Of a stretch of DNA of 42,146 bases, positions 29,522 through 38,157 are shown in pieces. This DNA is from Acidobacteriota bacterium (GTDB taxonomy: Bacteria > Acidobacteriota > Vicinamibacteria > Vicinamibacterales > UBA8438). Below the pieces are notes generated by a model. The model saw only the letters and a list, made by a program, of their open reading frames with translations. It did not search any database and was not told where the DNA came from. Position 1 is the first letter of the stretch. Each line of letters begins with the position of its first letter. The stretch spans positions 38,264 through 80,409 of the forward strand of contig VXME01000006.1 in NCBI GenBank assembly GCA_009861545.1, in the 5' to 3' direction. A program made the position numbers and the translations under genes.

Positions 29522-31489
29522 GTGCCAATACAGCGCATGCACATCGCGTCGATCATCGTGCTCGCCGGATTGCTGGCGGCCGGCACGGCACCGGCGGCGG
29601 CGCAGACCGACAACGGCGAGTGGCGCAGCTACGGCGGCGACATCGCCAACACGCGCTACTCGGCGCTCGACCGGATCACCGCCGACAACTTCGACGACCT
29701 GGAGGTCGCCTGGCGGCTGAACACGGCCAACTTCGGGCCGGAGCCGGAGTTCAACTTCCAGGCGACGCCGCTGATGGTCGACGGCGTGCTGTACTCGACG
29801 GCCGGCCTGCGGCGGGCGGCAATCGCGGCGGACGCGGGCACCGGCGAGCTGCTCTGGATGCACCGCCTCGACGAGGGCGAGCGCGCCGAGGTGGCGCCGC
29901 GGCGGCGCTCGGGTCGCGGGCTGGCCTACCGCGACAACGGCGGCGACGGGGAGATCTTCTACGTCACCCCCGGGTACCGGCTGGTCGGACTCGACGCGAA
30001 GACGGGCGAGCGGCTGTCCCACTTCGGCGAGGACGGCATCGTCGACCTGATGCGGAACATGGATCAGGATATCGATCCGCTGTCGGGCGAGATCGGCCTG
30101 CACGCCACGCCGCTCGTGGCCGGCGACACCATCGTCGTGGGCGCGGCGCCCGTGCCCGGCGGCCGGCCCCGCTCGATGCGCAACACGAAGGGCTACATCC
30201 GCGGCTTCGACGCCGATACCGGCGAACGGAAGTGGATCTTCCACACGATTCCGGGGGCGGACGAGTTCGGCAACGACACGTGGCTGAACGAATCGTGGCG
30301 CTACACCGGCAACACCGGGGTGTGGGGGCAGATCAGCGTCGACCTGGAAGAAGGCATCGTCTACCTGCCCACCGAGATGCCGACCAACGACTACTACGGC
30401 GGTCACCGCCACGGCGACAACCTTTACTCGGACAGCCTCGTGGCGGTGGACATCGAGACGGGCGACCGGCTGTGGCACTTCCAGTTCATCCATCACGACG
30501 TGTGGGACTGGGACCTGCCCTGCGCGCCGATCCTGGCCGACGTCATGATCGACGGCGAGCTGCGCAAGATCGTGGCGCAGCCGAGCAAGCAGTCGTGGCT
30601 GTACGTCTTCGACCGGGTGACCGGCGAGCCGATCTGGCCGATCGAGGAGCGGGAGGTCGAGCCGTCGGATGTGCCGGGCGAGCTGCTGGCGCCGACCCAG
30701 CCCTACGTGACGAAGCCCCCGGCGTACGATCGGCAGGGGGTCGATGTTGACGACCTGATCGACCTGACGCCCGAGCTGCGGCGGCGCGCCGAGGAGATCG
30801 CGTCGCGGCACCTGATGGGGCCGATCTTCACCCCGCCCACCGTCTCGGAGGCGGACGGCGTCTACGGCACCCTGATGCTGCCGTCGCAGGCCGGCGGGAC
30901 GAACTGGCCCGGCGGGTCGCTGGATCCGGAAACCGGCATCATCTACCTGTACACGTTCACGCAGATGGTGTCGCTCGGTCTGGTCAACGATCCCGAGCTC
31001 TCGGACATGAACTTCATCCGCGGGCGCGGGGAGGGCATCTCGGCTCGCGAGGCGTCGCTGACCATCGAAGGGATCCCGATCGTCAAGCCGCCGTGGGGCC
31101 GCATCACCGCGATCGACCTCAAGGCGGGGGAGATTCTCTGGCAGGTGCCGCACGGCGAGACGCCGGACAACATCCGCAACCACCGGCTGCTCGAGGGTGT
31201 CGACGTGCCGCGGACCGGCCGCATCGGGCGGGTGGGAACGCTGAACACGCCGACCATGGTCATCGCGGGCGAGGCGGGCACTTTCACCACGCCGTCGGGC
31301 GAGGTAGGCGCGATGCTCCGCGCCTACGACAAGATGTCGGGCGAGGAGCTCGGCGCCGTCTACATGCCGGCCGGGGTGACCGGGTCGCCGATGACCTACC
31401 TGCACGAAGGGCGGCAGTACATCGTCACGGCGATCGGCGGCGCCGGGTTCCCGGGCGAGCTGATCGCCTACCGGCTGCCGGAGGAGTAG
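29522..31489 (+). CDS. Secreted PQQ-dependent quinoprotein dehydrogenase
   Basis: This 655-residue protein is the closest relative of the product at 26244. It has the same signal-peptide pattern ([23 protein letters not shown]) and the same [19 protein letters not shown] start. Blade motifs include [35 protein letters not shown] and [11 protein letters not shown], with H324-H325-x2-WDWDLPC in the active-site region. There is no CxxCH and no transmembrane domain. I chose GTG at 29522 because AAGGAG lies six bases before it and it aligns with the paralogue. An ATG at 29459 would add 21 residues without a signal character. The last 65 bases overlap the convergent VapC gene. Confidence 0.92.
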   Translation: MPIQRMHIASIIVLAGLLAAGTAPAAAQTDNGEWRSYGGDIANTRYSALDRITADNFDDLEVAWRLNTANFGPEPEFNFQATPLMVDGVLYSTAGLRRAAIAADAGTGELLWMHRLDEGERAEVAPRRRSGRGLAYRDNGGDGEIFYVTPGYRLVGLDAKTGERLSHFGEDGIVDLMRNMDQDIDPLSGEIGLHATPLVAGDTIVVGAAPVPGGRPRSMRNTKGYIRGFDADTGERKWIFHTIPGADEFGNDTWLNESWRYTGNTGVWGQISVDLEEGIVYLPTEMPTNDYYGGHRHGDNLYSDSLVAVDIETGDRLWHFQFIHHDVWDWDLPCAPILADVMIDGELRKIVAQPSKQSWLYVFDRVTGEPIWPIEEREVEPSDVPGELLAPTQPYVTKPPAYDRQGVDVDDLIDLTPELRRRAEEIASRHLMGPIFTPPTVSEADGVYGTLMLPSQAGGTNWPGGSLDPETGIIYLYTFTQMVSLGLVNDPELSDMNFIRGRGEGISAREASLTIEGIPIVKPPWGRITAIDLKAGEILWQVPHGETPDNIRNHRLLEGVDVPRTGRIGRVGTLNTPTMVIAGEAGTFTTPSGEVGAMLRAYDKMSGEELGAVYMPAGVTGSPMTYLHEGRQYIVTAIGGAGFPGELIAYRLPEE

Positions 31490-31877
31490 ACGCTCCGGCG
31501 GCGGTTTCTTCGTCGCCGGTCCCCGGGCCTGGGCTGGGATCCCGCACCCGTAGCTGCTTCACCGGCTCGAAGTGCCTGCGGTTGCGGGTGACGAGGGTCA
31601 GGTCGTACTCGATCGCCGTCGCCGCGATGAGGGCGTCGGGCGTGGCGATGCCGGTCTCGCGGCGAATCCGGCCGGCCCGCTCGGCTACGCTGCGGCCCAC
31701 CGCCAGTTCCCGGAAGGGATCGAGAAGCCGCTGGACGAGCGCCGATCCGACCGCGCCGGAGAGCAGCTCGCACCGGGTGATGACCGAGTAGTGGACCCGG
31801 TTCCGACCTGGTTTCAGTGCTCTGGCGCCGCGCAGATGGTCGATGAAGACGTCCGTGTCGACCAGCAGGTCAGCCAC
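31425..31877 (-). CDS. vapC: PIN-domain ribonuclease toxin (VapC family)
   Basis: This 150-residue PIN-domain toxin would cleave RNA when freed from its antitoxin. The acidic site residues are D7 and D9 ([10 protein letters not shown]), E37 (TRCELLSG) and D81 ([10 protein letters not shown]). The last acidic position is replaced in TRNRRHF, where Asp is common. It starts with GTG, overlapping the antitoxin stop by eight bases. Family similarity ends near residue 112. The remaining 38 or so residues are Pro/Arg/Gly-rich and come from sequence antisense to the 3' end of the quinoprotein gene, so the original stop may have been lost. Activity is likely but unproven. Confidence 0.85.
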   Translation of the reverse strand: MADLLVDTDVFIDHLRGARALKPGRNRVHYSVITRCELLSGAVGSALVQRLLDPFRELAVGRSVAERAGRIRRETGIATPDALIAATAIEYDLTLVTRNRRHFEPVKQLRVRDPSPGPGTGDEETAAGASTPPAAGRRSARPGTRRRRSP

Positions 31878-32127
31878 CGGATCGTCCGGGAACTCTAAGC
31901 CGGTCGGATCGGGCCTCCCAGTCGTCGCGCGCCGGGGCGCGTGCCTCCGGTGCGGCGCCGAACGTGCTCTCGAGGGCGTTCGTCGGATCGACCGGTGCCT
32001 GTTCGATGTACATCTCTACCGCCTCGCGAACGACAGATGCGAGGCTCGTGCCCCGTGCGCCTGCAATCTCGTCGAGGCGCTGGCGCTGCGACGACCGCAG
32101 GTAGATCTGCGTGCGGGTGGCAGGCAT
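31870..32127 (-). CDS. vapB: Ribbon-helix-helix antitoxin (VapB type)
   Basis: This 85-residue antitoxin has an N-terminal ribbon-helix-helix domain (RTQIYLRSSQRQRLDEIAGA, then SLASVVREAVEMYIEQ) and an Arg/Asp-rich tail. It is encoded immediately before and overlapping the PIN toxin. No ribosome-binding site precedes the ATG. Two copies of a CATACAGC/TATACAGC motif overlap the start codon and the TATACT -10-like element, so the message may be leaderless and autorepressed. Confidence 0.85.
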   Translation of the reverse strand: MPATRTQIYLRSSQRQRLDEIAGARGTSLASVVREAVEMYIEQAPVDPTNALESTFGAAPEARAPARDDWEARSDRLRVPGRSGG

Positions 32128-32144
32128 ACAGCGCAGTATACAGC
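32124..32144 (-). promoter_or_regulatory. vapBC operator repeats and -10 element over the start codon
   Basis: GCATACAGC (32124-32132) and GTATACAGC (32136-32144) repeat with a 12-base period. TATACT on the minus strand (32140-32135) is a good -10 and would place transcription start at or near the vapB ATG (32127). No strong -35 is visible. Confidence 0.45.
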
Positions 32145-32196
32145 AACCGGACGTGTCTCGCGCCTCCGTCCATCACGAGGGTCGGGCGCGTTGCCG

Positions 32197-33465
32197 TTAC
32201 CGTCGCTCTTCGATGCGGTAGAGGTGGTTGTCGCTGCGGATGAACAGTGCGCCGTCCGCGACCGCCATCGAGGCCAGCGTCAGTCCATCGAGCTGGTTCC
32301 GGGCCAGCACACGGAACTCGGGGCCGGGAGCGAGCACCGTCGTCACGCCCTCTTCGTTCTGGAAGTAGATCCGCCCGTCGACGAACACCGGCGAGGCGGC
32401 GTGGTTGCCGCCCAGTCGTTGCTGCCAGTGGATGTCGCCGGTCAGTGCGTCGACGCAGGTCGCGATGCCGAAGTCGGTGACGACGTACAGCTCGTCGCCG
32501 ACCAGGATCGGCGAGGGCGTGAGCGGCGCCCCGCGGCGGAGCCGCCAGGCGACGTGCGAGCGCGTGACGTCGCCCTCTCCGTCGGCGCGCACCGCGAGCA
32601 GGGTCGGGGCCTGGAAGCCGGTCGACAGGTAGACGAGCCCGTGGCCGTAGATGGGCCGCGGGACGTTCGAAAAGCCGTTCGGATAGCGGACCCGCCAAAT
32701 CTCGCGCCCGGTCTCCGGGTCATGCCCGCTGGCGCGGAACGCGCTGACGTTGAAAATCTGGTCGCGGTCCCCCACGCGAATGAGGAGCGGCGTCGAGTAG
32801 GCCTGCGACACGGGATCGGGACGGGTCGACCGCCAGCGTTCCTCGCCGGTGCGCGCGTCCACCGCGACGAGATAGGCCGTGTCGTAGCCGTCGATGCTGA
32901 TCACGAGCCGGCCGTCGTGCAGGATGGGCGAGCCGCCGTTCCCGTGCTGCGAGATGTAGGGGAAGCGTGTGCGCCACAGGACGTCGCCCGACGTGCTGAC
33001 TGCCGCCGTACCGGTCGCGCCGAAGTGCACGTACACCCGCTCGCCGTCCGGGTCGAGGACCGGGGTCGGCGAGGCGAAGCTGTTCTTCGGATTGAGCAGG
33101 TAGGTCTCGTCGCTGCCGAACACCTCCACGTCGAGGGTGTTGGCCCCGGTTTCGACGTCGTAGGCCAGTAGCCGGAGCGAGCTGCCGTCGGCCGGATCGG
33201 TGACGGCCGTGGTCAGCCAGATACGGCCGTCGGCGATGACGGGTGACGACCAGCCGCGGCCTTCTACCGGCGCCTTCCACGTGACGTTCTCCGTCTCGCT
33301 CCACTCCAGCGGTACCGCTGCATCGGGAGCGTGCCCCTGGCCGGTCGGTCCACGGAACTGCGGCCAGTCGGCGGCGCGGGCGATGGCGCCGGCGCACCAG
33401 AGGATGGAGACGACCGCGACGGTCGAGACGGCCAGCCGCGGGACGGTCGAGGCGCCCTTGTGCAT
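32197..33465 (-). CDS. Secreted PQQ-like beta-propeller repeat protein
   Basis: This 422-residue exported protein has a signal peptide (hydrophobic about 12-30, ending IARA) and the WPQFRGPTGQGHA opening typical of PQQ-like propeller proteins. It is followed by about seven blades (LLAYDVETGANTLDV, LVAVDARTGEERW, ASGHDPETGREIW, ATCVDALTGDIHW). It is shorter than true quinoprotein dehydrogenases and lacks their WDWDFP region, so cofactor binding and catalysis are doubtful. BamB-like scaffolding or sugar-linked roles are possible. GGGAGAAAGCG precedes the ATG at 33465. It follows the same direction as vapBC but lies upstream of it. Confidence 0.88.
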   Translation of the reverse strand: MHKGASTVPRLAVSTVAVVSILWCAGAIARAADWPQFRGPTGQGHAPDAAVPLEWSETENVTWKAPVEGRGWSSPVIADGRIWLTTAVTDPADGSSLRLLAYDVETGANTLDVEVFGSDETYLLNPKNSFASPTPVLDPDGERVYVHFGATGTAAVSTSGDVLWRTRFPYISQHGNGGSPILHDGRLVISIDGYDTAYLVAVDARTGEERWRSTRPDPVSQAYSTPLLIRVGDRDQIFNVSAFRASGHDPETGREIWRVRYPNGFSNVPRPIYGHGLVYLSTGFQAPTLLAVRADGEGDVTRSHVAWRLRRGAPLTPSPILVGDELYVVTDFGIATCVDALTGDIHWQQRLGGNHAASPVFVDGRIYFQNEEGVTTVLAPGPEFRVLARNQLDGLTLASMAVADGALFIRSDNHLYRIEERR

Positions 33466-33484
33466 CGCTTTCTCCCTTGCCGGC

Positions 33485-33490
33485 ATTGTA
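33485..33490 (-). promoter_or_regulatory. Possible -10 box of the PQQ-like propeller gene
   Basis: TACAAT on the minus strand, inside GTATACAATG, 20 bases before the start codon. No clear -35. Confidence 0.3.
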
Positions 33491-33603
33491 TACGGCGGTC
33501 GGATTGCAGGACGGCCGGGCAATTGCGAAGCCGGATTCCAGCGAGTCCGCATCGCCGGTCCGGTGTGGCATGATGGGAGGCGGGATCGGCGAGGAGGACG
33601 GGA

Positions 33604-34605
33604 ATGGCGACGGAGCACACGGGCGAATACGGCGGCGTCGCGCAGGTCGAGGGCGATGCCGCCCCGGATAGCGCCGAAGCAGCGCCGGCGATGGAGTTTC
33701 CCGGCTGCGACTCCATCCCCATGACGTGGGAGGATGTCTGGGCCTACGACGGACGTATCGAGTACTGGGATCGCGCGTCGTCGACGGCGCAGGTCCTGCG
33801 CGACGCCGGTCCGGTCCACGAGAGCCCGCCCAACGTCCTGAGCGAGATCCTGACCCGGATCTCCCAGGAGCGCGGATCGCGCATCCGCTGCTACGGCGCG
33901 GTCTACCTGATGGAGCGGGACGGGGCGGGCCGACCCCGGCGGGTGATGGTCGCGGACCAGACCATCTACCTGCGTCCGGGGCGCTGGAAGCCGAGCGACC
34001 CGGCCATCATCCGGGACGAAGACCCGTTGCCGAACGTGATCCTGGAGGTGGATCACACCACCGACGTCCGCCGCAACAAGCTCGGGTTGTACGAATCCTG
34101 GGGGTTTCCGGAAGTGTGGGTGGGGACGCCGGACACCCCGTCGCCGAACCGCCCGCGGGGGCTCCGGCCGGGCCTGACGATCTACCGGCTCGACGGGGGG
34201 CGTTTCCGGGTGTCCGCGGAGAGCCGCGCGTTTCCGGGATGGCCGGCGGCCAGGATCCATGTTTCGCTGAACGAGTCGCACATGAGCCCCCGAACCCTGA
34301 CCGACCTGACCCGCGTGGGCCGCAGGCTGGGCGGGCAGGAAGGCACGACCCCGGACGACGATCCGCAGATCGGCCGCCACCGCCGGCAGGCCCACGGAAC
34401 CGGTCTGCGGGCAGGGCGCGCCGAGGGGGTCGCCGCACAACGGGTGCTCCTGGGCCGCTTGGCATCACGCAAGTTCGACCCCGCGACCGCGGAGCGGTTG
34501 GCAGCGGTCCTGGCCGGGGTCGACGATCCCGGGCGCCTCGCCGCGATCGGCGGCCGGATCATCGACTGCGACGACGGCGCCGCGCTGTTGGCTGAACTCT
34601 CCTGA
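33604..34605 (+). CDS. Uma2-family putative restriction-endonuclease-fold protein
   Basis: This 333-residue protein has a central Uma2/DUF820-type PD-(D/E)xK domain. Candidate active-site residues are D118 (VADQTIYL), E148 (VILEVDHTT) and K159 (RRNKLGLYESWGFPEVWV), an arrangement typical of the family. The C-terminal part (about 275-333) is helical, with an Arg/Ala/Glu-rich start and a LAAVLAGVDDPGRL repeat-like region as seen in PD-(D/E)xK proteins with C-terminal helical domains. The first 30 residues are low complexity. GAGGAGGAC precedes the ATG. Most Uma2 proteins have no established function, so nuclease activity is only inferred. Confidence 0.85.
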   Translation: MATEHTGEYGGVAQVEGDAAPDSAEAAPAMEFPGCDSIPMTWEDVWAYDGRIEYWDRASSTAQVLRDAGPVHESPPNVLSEILTRISQERGSRIRCYGAVYLMERDGAGRPRRVMVADQTIYLRPGRWKPSDPAIIRDEDPLPNVILEVDHTTDVRRNKLGLYESWGFPEVWVGTPDTPSPNRPRGLRPGLTIYRLDGGRFRVSAESRAFPGWPAARIHVSLNESHMSPRTLTDLTRVGRRLGGQEGTTPDDDPQIGRHRRQAHGTGLRAGRAEGVAAQRVLLGRLASRKFDPATAERLAAVLAGVDDPGRLAAIGGRIIDCDDGAALLAELS

Positions 34606-34679
34606 AGCGAGCCCGGCGCTGGAGTTGCGCGAACAGTTGAGTCCGGAAGAAGAGGACGACCCGTCGAATCGCAATCACC

Positions 34680-34904
34680 GTGGCGGAGAGGGTGCTGTTG
34701 GCGGAGAAGACCGACGAGCGGGCGTTTGCCAACGAACTTCGCATGCTGGCCGCCGTCAAGCTCTACGAGCTCGGTCGACTGTCGTCCGGGCGGGCCGCCG
34801 AACTCGCTGGAATGCCCCGCGTGGAGTTCCTCCTGTCACTTCGTCGCTACCGCGTCTTCCCGCTGGATACGGAGCTGGATGAGCTGGAACAGCGGGATGG
34901 CTGA
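34680..34904 (+). CDS. UPF0175-family antitoxin, apparently without partner
   Basis: The 74-residue frame contains the UPF0175 core: ANELRMLAAVKLYELGRLSSGRAAELAGMPRVEFLLSLRRY. These are small antitoxin-like proteins with a helix-turn-helix-like segment, normally encoded next to a PIN/DUF3368 toxin. No toxin gene lies on either side. The only standard start in frame is GTG at 34680. The preceding codons (RRIAIT) look like the missing family N-terminus, but a TGA at 34638-34640 and the lack of ATG/GTG/TTG before 34680 exclude a normal longer start. There is no ribosome-binding site at the right distance. It could be a decayed remnant. Confidence 0.7.
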   Translation: MAERVLLAEKTDERAFANELRMLAAVKLYELGRLSSGRAAELAGMPRVEFLLSLRRYRVFPLDTELDELEQRDG

Positions 34905-34999
34905 GACTCTCAGCACCTGATTGCTCCGGAGCTCGCCTGCGCTCCTGCTGCCGCACGACGGAGAGGGGCGGACCATCCCCGGTGAGGTGGCCCAGGGCC

Positions 35000-35005
35000 T
35001 ATAAT
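35000..35005 (+). promoter_or_regulatory. -10 box of the metallo-hydrolase gene
   Basis: A perfect TATAAT about 80 bases before the start codon. No recognisable -35 at 16-18 bases. The remaining gap, 34905-35084, shows no gene. Confidence 0.45.
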
Positions 35006-35084
35006 CGGGCCGACGCGGCAAGGCTGCGGGTGTGGATGCTGGCGCCCGGGCCTTTGTCGGGTGATTGCCAAGGGGGGAAACGAC

Positions 35085-35939
35085 ATGCGGGGGATTTCCA
35101 GATCGGGCATCCTGGCGGCGTTCGCCGTTGCGGCCGCGGCCGTCATCGTCGTGACCGGCCAGCAGCCGGAGTCGTTGAGCGTGACGCCGGTCAAGGACGG
35201 CCTTTTCTACATCAACGGCGTGGGCGGGAACGTCGGCGTGCGCGTGACGTCCGAGGGCGTCATCCTGATCGACGACAAGTTCCCGCGCAACGTGGACGCG
35301 ATCAAGGCGCGGGTGGCCGAGGTGACCGACCAGCCGATCCGCTACGTCATCAACACGCACCACCACGGCGACCACGCCGGCGGCAACGTCGGGTTCATCG
35401 ACTCGGCGGACGTCATCGCGCACGAGAACGCGCGCAAAAACATGATCCGCAACGAGCAGGACGCGCCGCCGCGCATCGTCTACAGCGACCAGACCGCCGT
35501 GCACCTGGGCGGGGTCGAGGTGCGGGCGCACCACCTGGGCCGCGGCCACACCAACGGCGACTCGGTCATCTACTTCCCGGACCTGGGCACGGTCCACGGC
35601 GGCGACCTCCTGCACGGCACGGCGCCGTTCATCGACTATGCCAACGGCGGCAGCAGCAAGGAGTGGCTCGGTGTGCTCGACGGCATCCTTGCGCTCGACT
35701 TCGACACCGCCATCCCCGGCCACGGCGGCCTGATGACGCGGGCCGACGTCCAGGCCTTCCGCGATCAGTTCGTCGCCGTCCGCACCCGCATGCGGGAGCT
35801 GATCGACGGCGGCCTCGCCAAGGAGGACGCGTCGGCGGAGATCGTGACGGCGGCGCTGAGCTGGACGACGGCCGAGAACGGCCTGTTCATGCGCCGCAGC
35901 ATTCCGGGTTTCTACGACGAGATCGCGGCGGAACGCTGA
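35085..35939 (+). CDS. Secreted metallo-beta-lactamase-fold hydrolase
   Basis: This 284-residue protein has a signal peptide or N-terminal anchor (hydrophobic about 8-24) and a metallo-beta-lactamase fold. The zinc site H92-x-H94-x-D96-H97 sits in THHHGDHAGG, with H155 in GRGHTNGD, an Asp in GGDLLHG and a His in IPGHGG. It belongs to the cyclase/hydrolase-like group of the superfamily and is not a recognisable antibiotic lactamase. Some members assist quinoprotein systems, but nothing here proves that. GGGGGGAAACGAC precedes the ATG at 35085. A GTG at 35061 would add eight residues and lacks support. It is followed 104 bases on by a quinoprotein gene in the same direction. Confidence 0.88.
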   Translation: MRGISRSGILAAFAVAAAAVIVVTGQQPESLSVTPVKDGLFYINGVGGNVGVRVTSEGVILIDDKFPRNVDAIKARVAEVTDQPIRYVINTHHHGDHAGGNVGFIDSADVIAHENARKNMIRNEQDAPPRIVYSDQTAVHLGGVEVRAHHLGRGHTNGDSVIYFPDLGTVHGGDLLHGTAPFIDYANGGSSKEWLGVLDGILALDFDTAIPGHGGLMTRADVQAFRDQFVAVRTRMRELIDGGLAKEDASAEIVTAALSWTTAENGLFMRRSIPGFYDEIAAER

Positions 35940-36043
35940 CGCGCTGTCGCAACGCGGTCTTGCCGGGTTCCTGGGCAGCCACGAGGATGCTCAGGCGCCA
36001 GTCATGGGGTGCCGCCGCCGGGCGGCAGTCGGGGAGGGTGTAG

Positions 36044-38041
36044 ATGCATCGCGCGCAGAGTCGGTTCGTCGTGGCGTTCGCCGGTCTCGGACTCGTTGCC
36101 GTCGCCTCGGCGACCCACGCCCAGGACGTGGAGTGGCGCTCCTACGGGTCGGACGCGGCCGGCACCAAGTACTCGCCGCTGGACCAGATCGACCGGGACA
36201 CGATCGGTGACCTGCAGATCGTCTGGCGGCAGTCGGTGCTGCCGGAGGCCATGCGGGAAGGACGCGAGGACTTCACTCCCTCCGTCGCCGCGCAGAACAC
36301 GCCGCTGATGGCGGACGGTCGCCTCTACATCAGCTCGGCCCTCGGTACGGTCGCGGCGCTCGACGCGACGACCGGCGAAGTGCTCTGGTTCGACACGCCG
36401 CCCGACCGCGACGGCGAGCCGTTCACCCGCGTACGCCAGACGCGCGGCGTGGCCTGGTGGGACGACCCGCAGAGCGACGACGCGCGGGTGCTCGCCGTGG
36501 TCGGTTCCTACCTGGTGGCGCTGAACGCCCGCACCGGCGAGCGGTACCCGGACTTCGGCGACGGCGGGGAGGTGGACCTGACGCAGGGGTTCGACCGCCC
36601 GTGGGAGACCTTCAGTTGGGGCTCGCCGCCGCTCGTCGTCGGCGACATCGTCGTGATCGGCTCGGCCATGACCGACGTCACCAACCCGAACATGCCGGCG
36701 ATGAAGGAGATGCCGCCGGGCGACGTGCGCGGCTTCGACGTGCGGACCGGCGAGTAGGTCTGGATCTTCCACGTCGTCCCGCGGGAGGGAGAGCCGGGCC
36801 ACGAGACCTGGCTGACCGCGCTCACCGAGGACCGGGCGTCGTGGGAGTACAGCGGCAACACCAACATGTGGGCCTGGCCGAGCGCGGACGAAGAGCTCGG
36901 CCTGGTATACGTGCCGCTGTCGACGCCGACCAACGACTACTACGGCGGCTACCGCCCCGGCGACAACCTGTTCGCCGAGAGCCTCGTCTGCCTCGACGCC
37001 CGCACCGGCGAGCGGGTCTGGCACTTCCAGGCCGTGCACCACGGCATCTGGGACTACGACTTCCCGGCCGCCCCGAACGTCATCGACCTGCAGGTCGATG
37101 GGCGCGCCGAACCGGTCAAGGCGGTGGCGGCGGTGAGCAAGCAGGCGTTCACCTACGTCTTCGACCGCGTGACGGGCGAGCCGGTGTGGCCGATCGAGGA
37201 GCGGCCGGTGCCGCCGGGCGACGTGCCGGGCGAGTGGTACGCGTCGACCCAGCCTTTCCCGACGCGCCCGCCGGCATTCGACCAGCAGGGTACGAGCCTA
37301 GACGACCTGATCGACTTCACGCCGGAGCTGCGCCGCGACGCGCTCGAGGTCTTCGAGCAGTACGTGACCGGCCCGCTCTTCACCGCGCCGTCGCTGGTCG
37401 ACGACTCGCCGGGCGGCACGAAGGGGACCCTGCAGATGCCGGGGGTGGTCGGTGGCGCCGACTGGGGCGGCTCGGCCGTCGATCCGGAGACCGGGATCCT
37501 GTACGTGCCGTCGGTCCACGCCGAGTCGGTCATCGGGATCGTGCCGTCCGAGCATCCCCGCTCGGACATGCGCCTGGTCGTGCAGACGCTGGCGCTGCTG
37601 GAAGGCCCCAACGAGCTGCCGATCTTCAAGCCGCCGTACGGCCGGCTGGTCGCCATCGACCTGAAGAAGGGCGAGATCCTCTGGTCGAAGGCCAACGGCA
37701 ACGGACCGCGGGACCATCCGCTGCTCCAGGACCTGGACCTGCCGCCGCTGGGCCAGCCGGGGCGCGTCTCGCCCCTGGTCACGAAGTCGTTCGTGTTCCT
37801 CGGCGAGGGCGGCAACGCCGGCGTGGTCGTTCTGCAGCCGATCTGGGGCGGGGCGGGCGGCAAGATGTTCCGCGCCTACGACAAGCTGACCGGCGACGTG
37901 GTGTGGGAGATGGAGCTGCCCGGCGGCACGACGTCGGCGCCGATGACCTACCTGGTCGACGGCCGGCAGTACATCGTCGTCACCGTCGGCTGGGAGGACA
38001 TGCCGAGCGAGTACATCGCGCTCGCACTGCCGGAGGCGTGA
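36044..38041 (+). pseudogene. PQQ quinoprotein dehydrogenase interrupted by one in-frame TAG
   Basis: The frame encodes a full-length family member of 665 positions: signal peptide (ending THAQ), DVEWRSYGSDAAGTKYSPLDQI, ALDATTGEVLW, HH-x2-[17 protein letters not shown] and AIDLKKGEILW. TAG at 36755-36757 interrupts position 238, within the blade motif DVRTGE-stop-VWIF. Paralogues have Met-Arg or Arg-Lys around this point. Translation resumes in the same frame with intact motifs to the normal C-terminus, so a single base change explains it. A fragment ending there would be 237 residues and probably inactive. Alternatives are sequencing or assembly error, or readthrough. GGGGAGGGTG precedes the ATG. 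Confidence 0.8.
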
Positions 38042-38084
38042 GCAGCCCGGTCCGGAGGATTGGATCGGGTCGGGCGGGCCGTTG

Positions 38085-38100
38085 ACCTGGTCCGCCAGGT
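38085..38100. terminator. Weak hairpin between convergent genes
   Basis: ACCTGG (38085-38090) and CCAGGT (38095-38100) form a six-pair stem around TCCG, followed by TCTCGGG rather than a T-run. It sits 44 bases after the quinoprotein stop, in the convergent gap with the receptor gene. Confidence 0.3.
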
Positions 38101-38157
38101 TCTCGGGTTACCTATCCCGACGACCGAAGCCTTCAGCCGGCTCCGCTGACCGGCGAC

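Noticed and set aside
31843-33171. A 442-codon plus-strand open frame opposite vapBC and the PQQ-like propeller gene.
   Set aside because: The minus-strand genes carry clear motifs, signal peptide and ribosome-binding site. This frame has none.
36755-36757. TAG read as pyrrolysine.
   Set aside because: No pylBCDTS genes or PYLIS-like context are in the window, and the paralogous position holds an ordinary residue. A point mutation or error is simpler.
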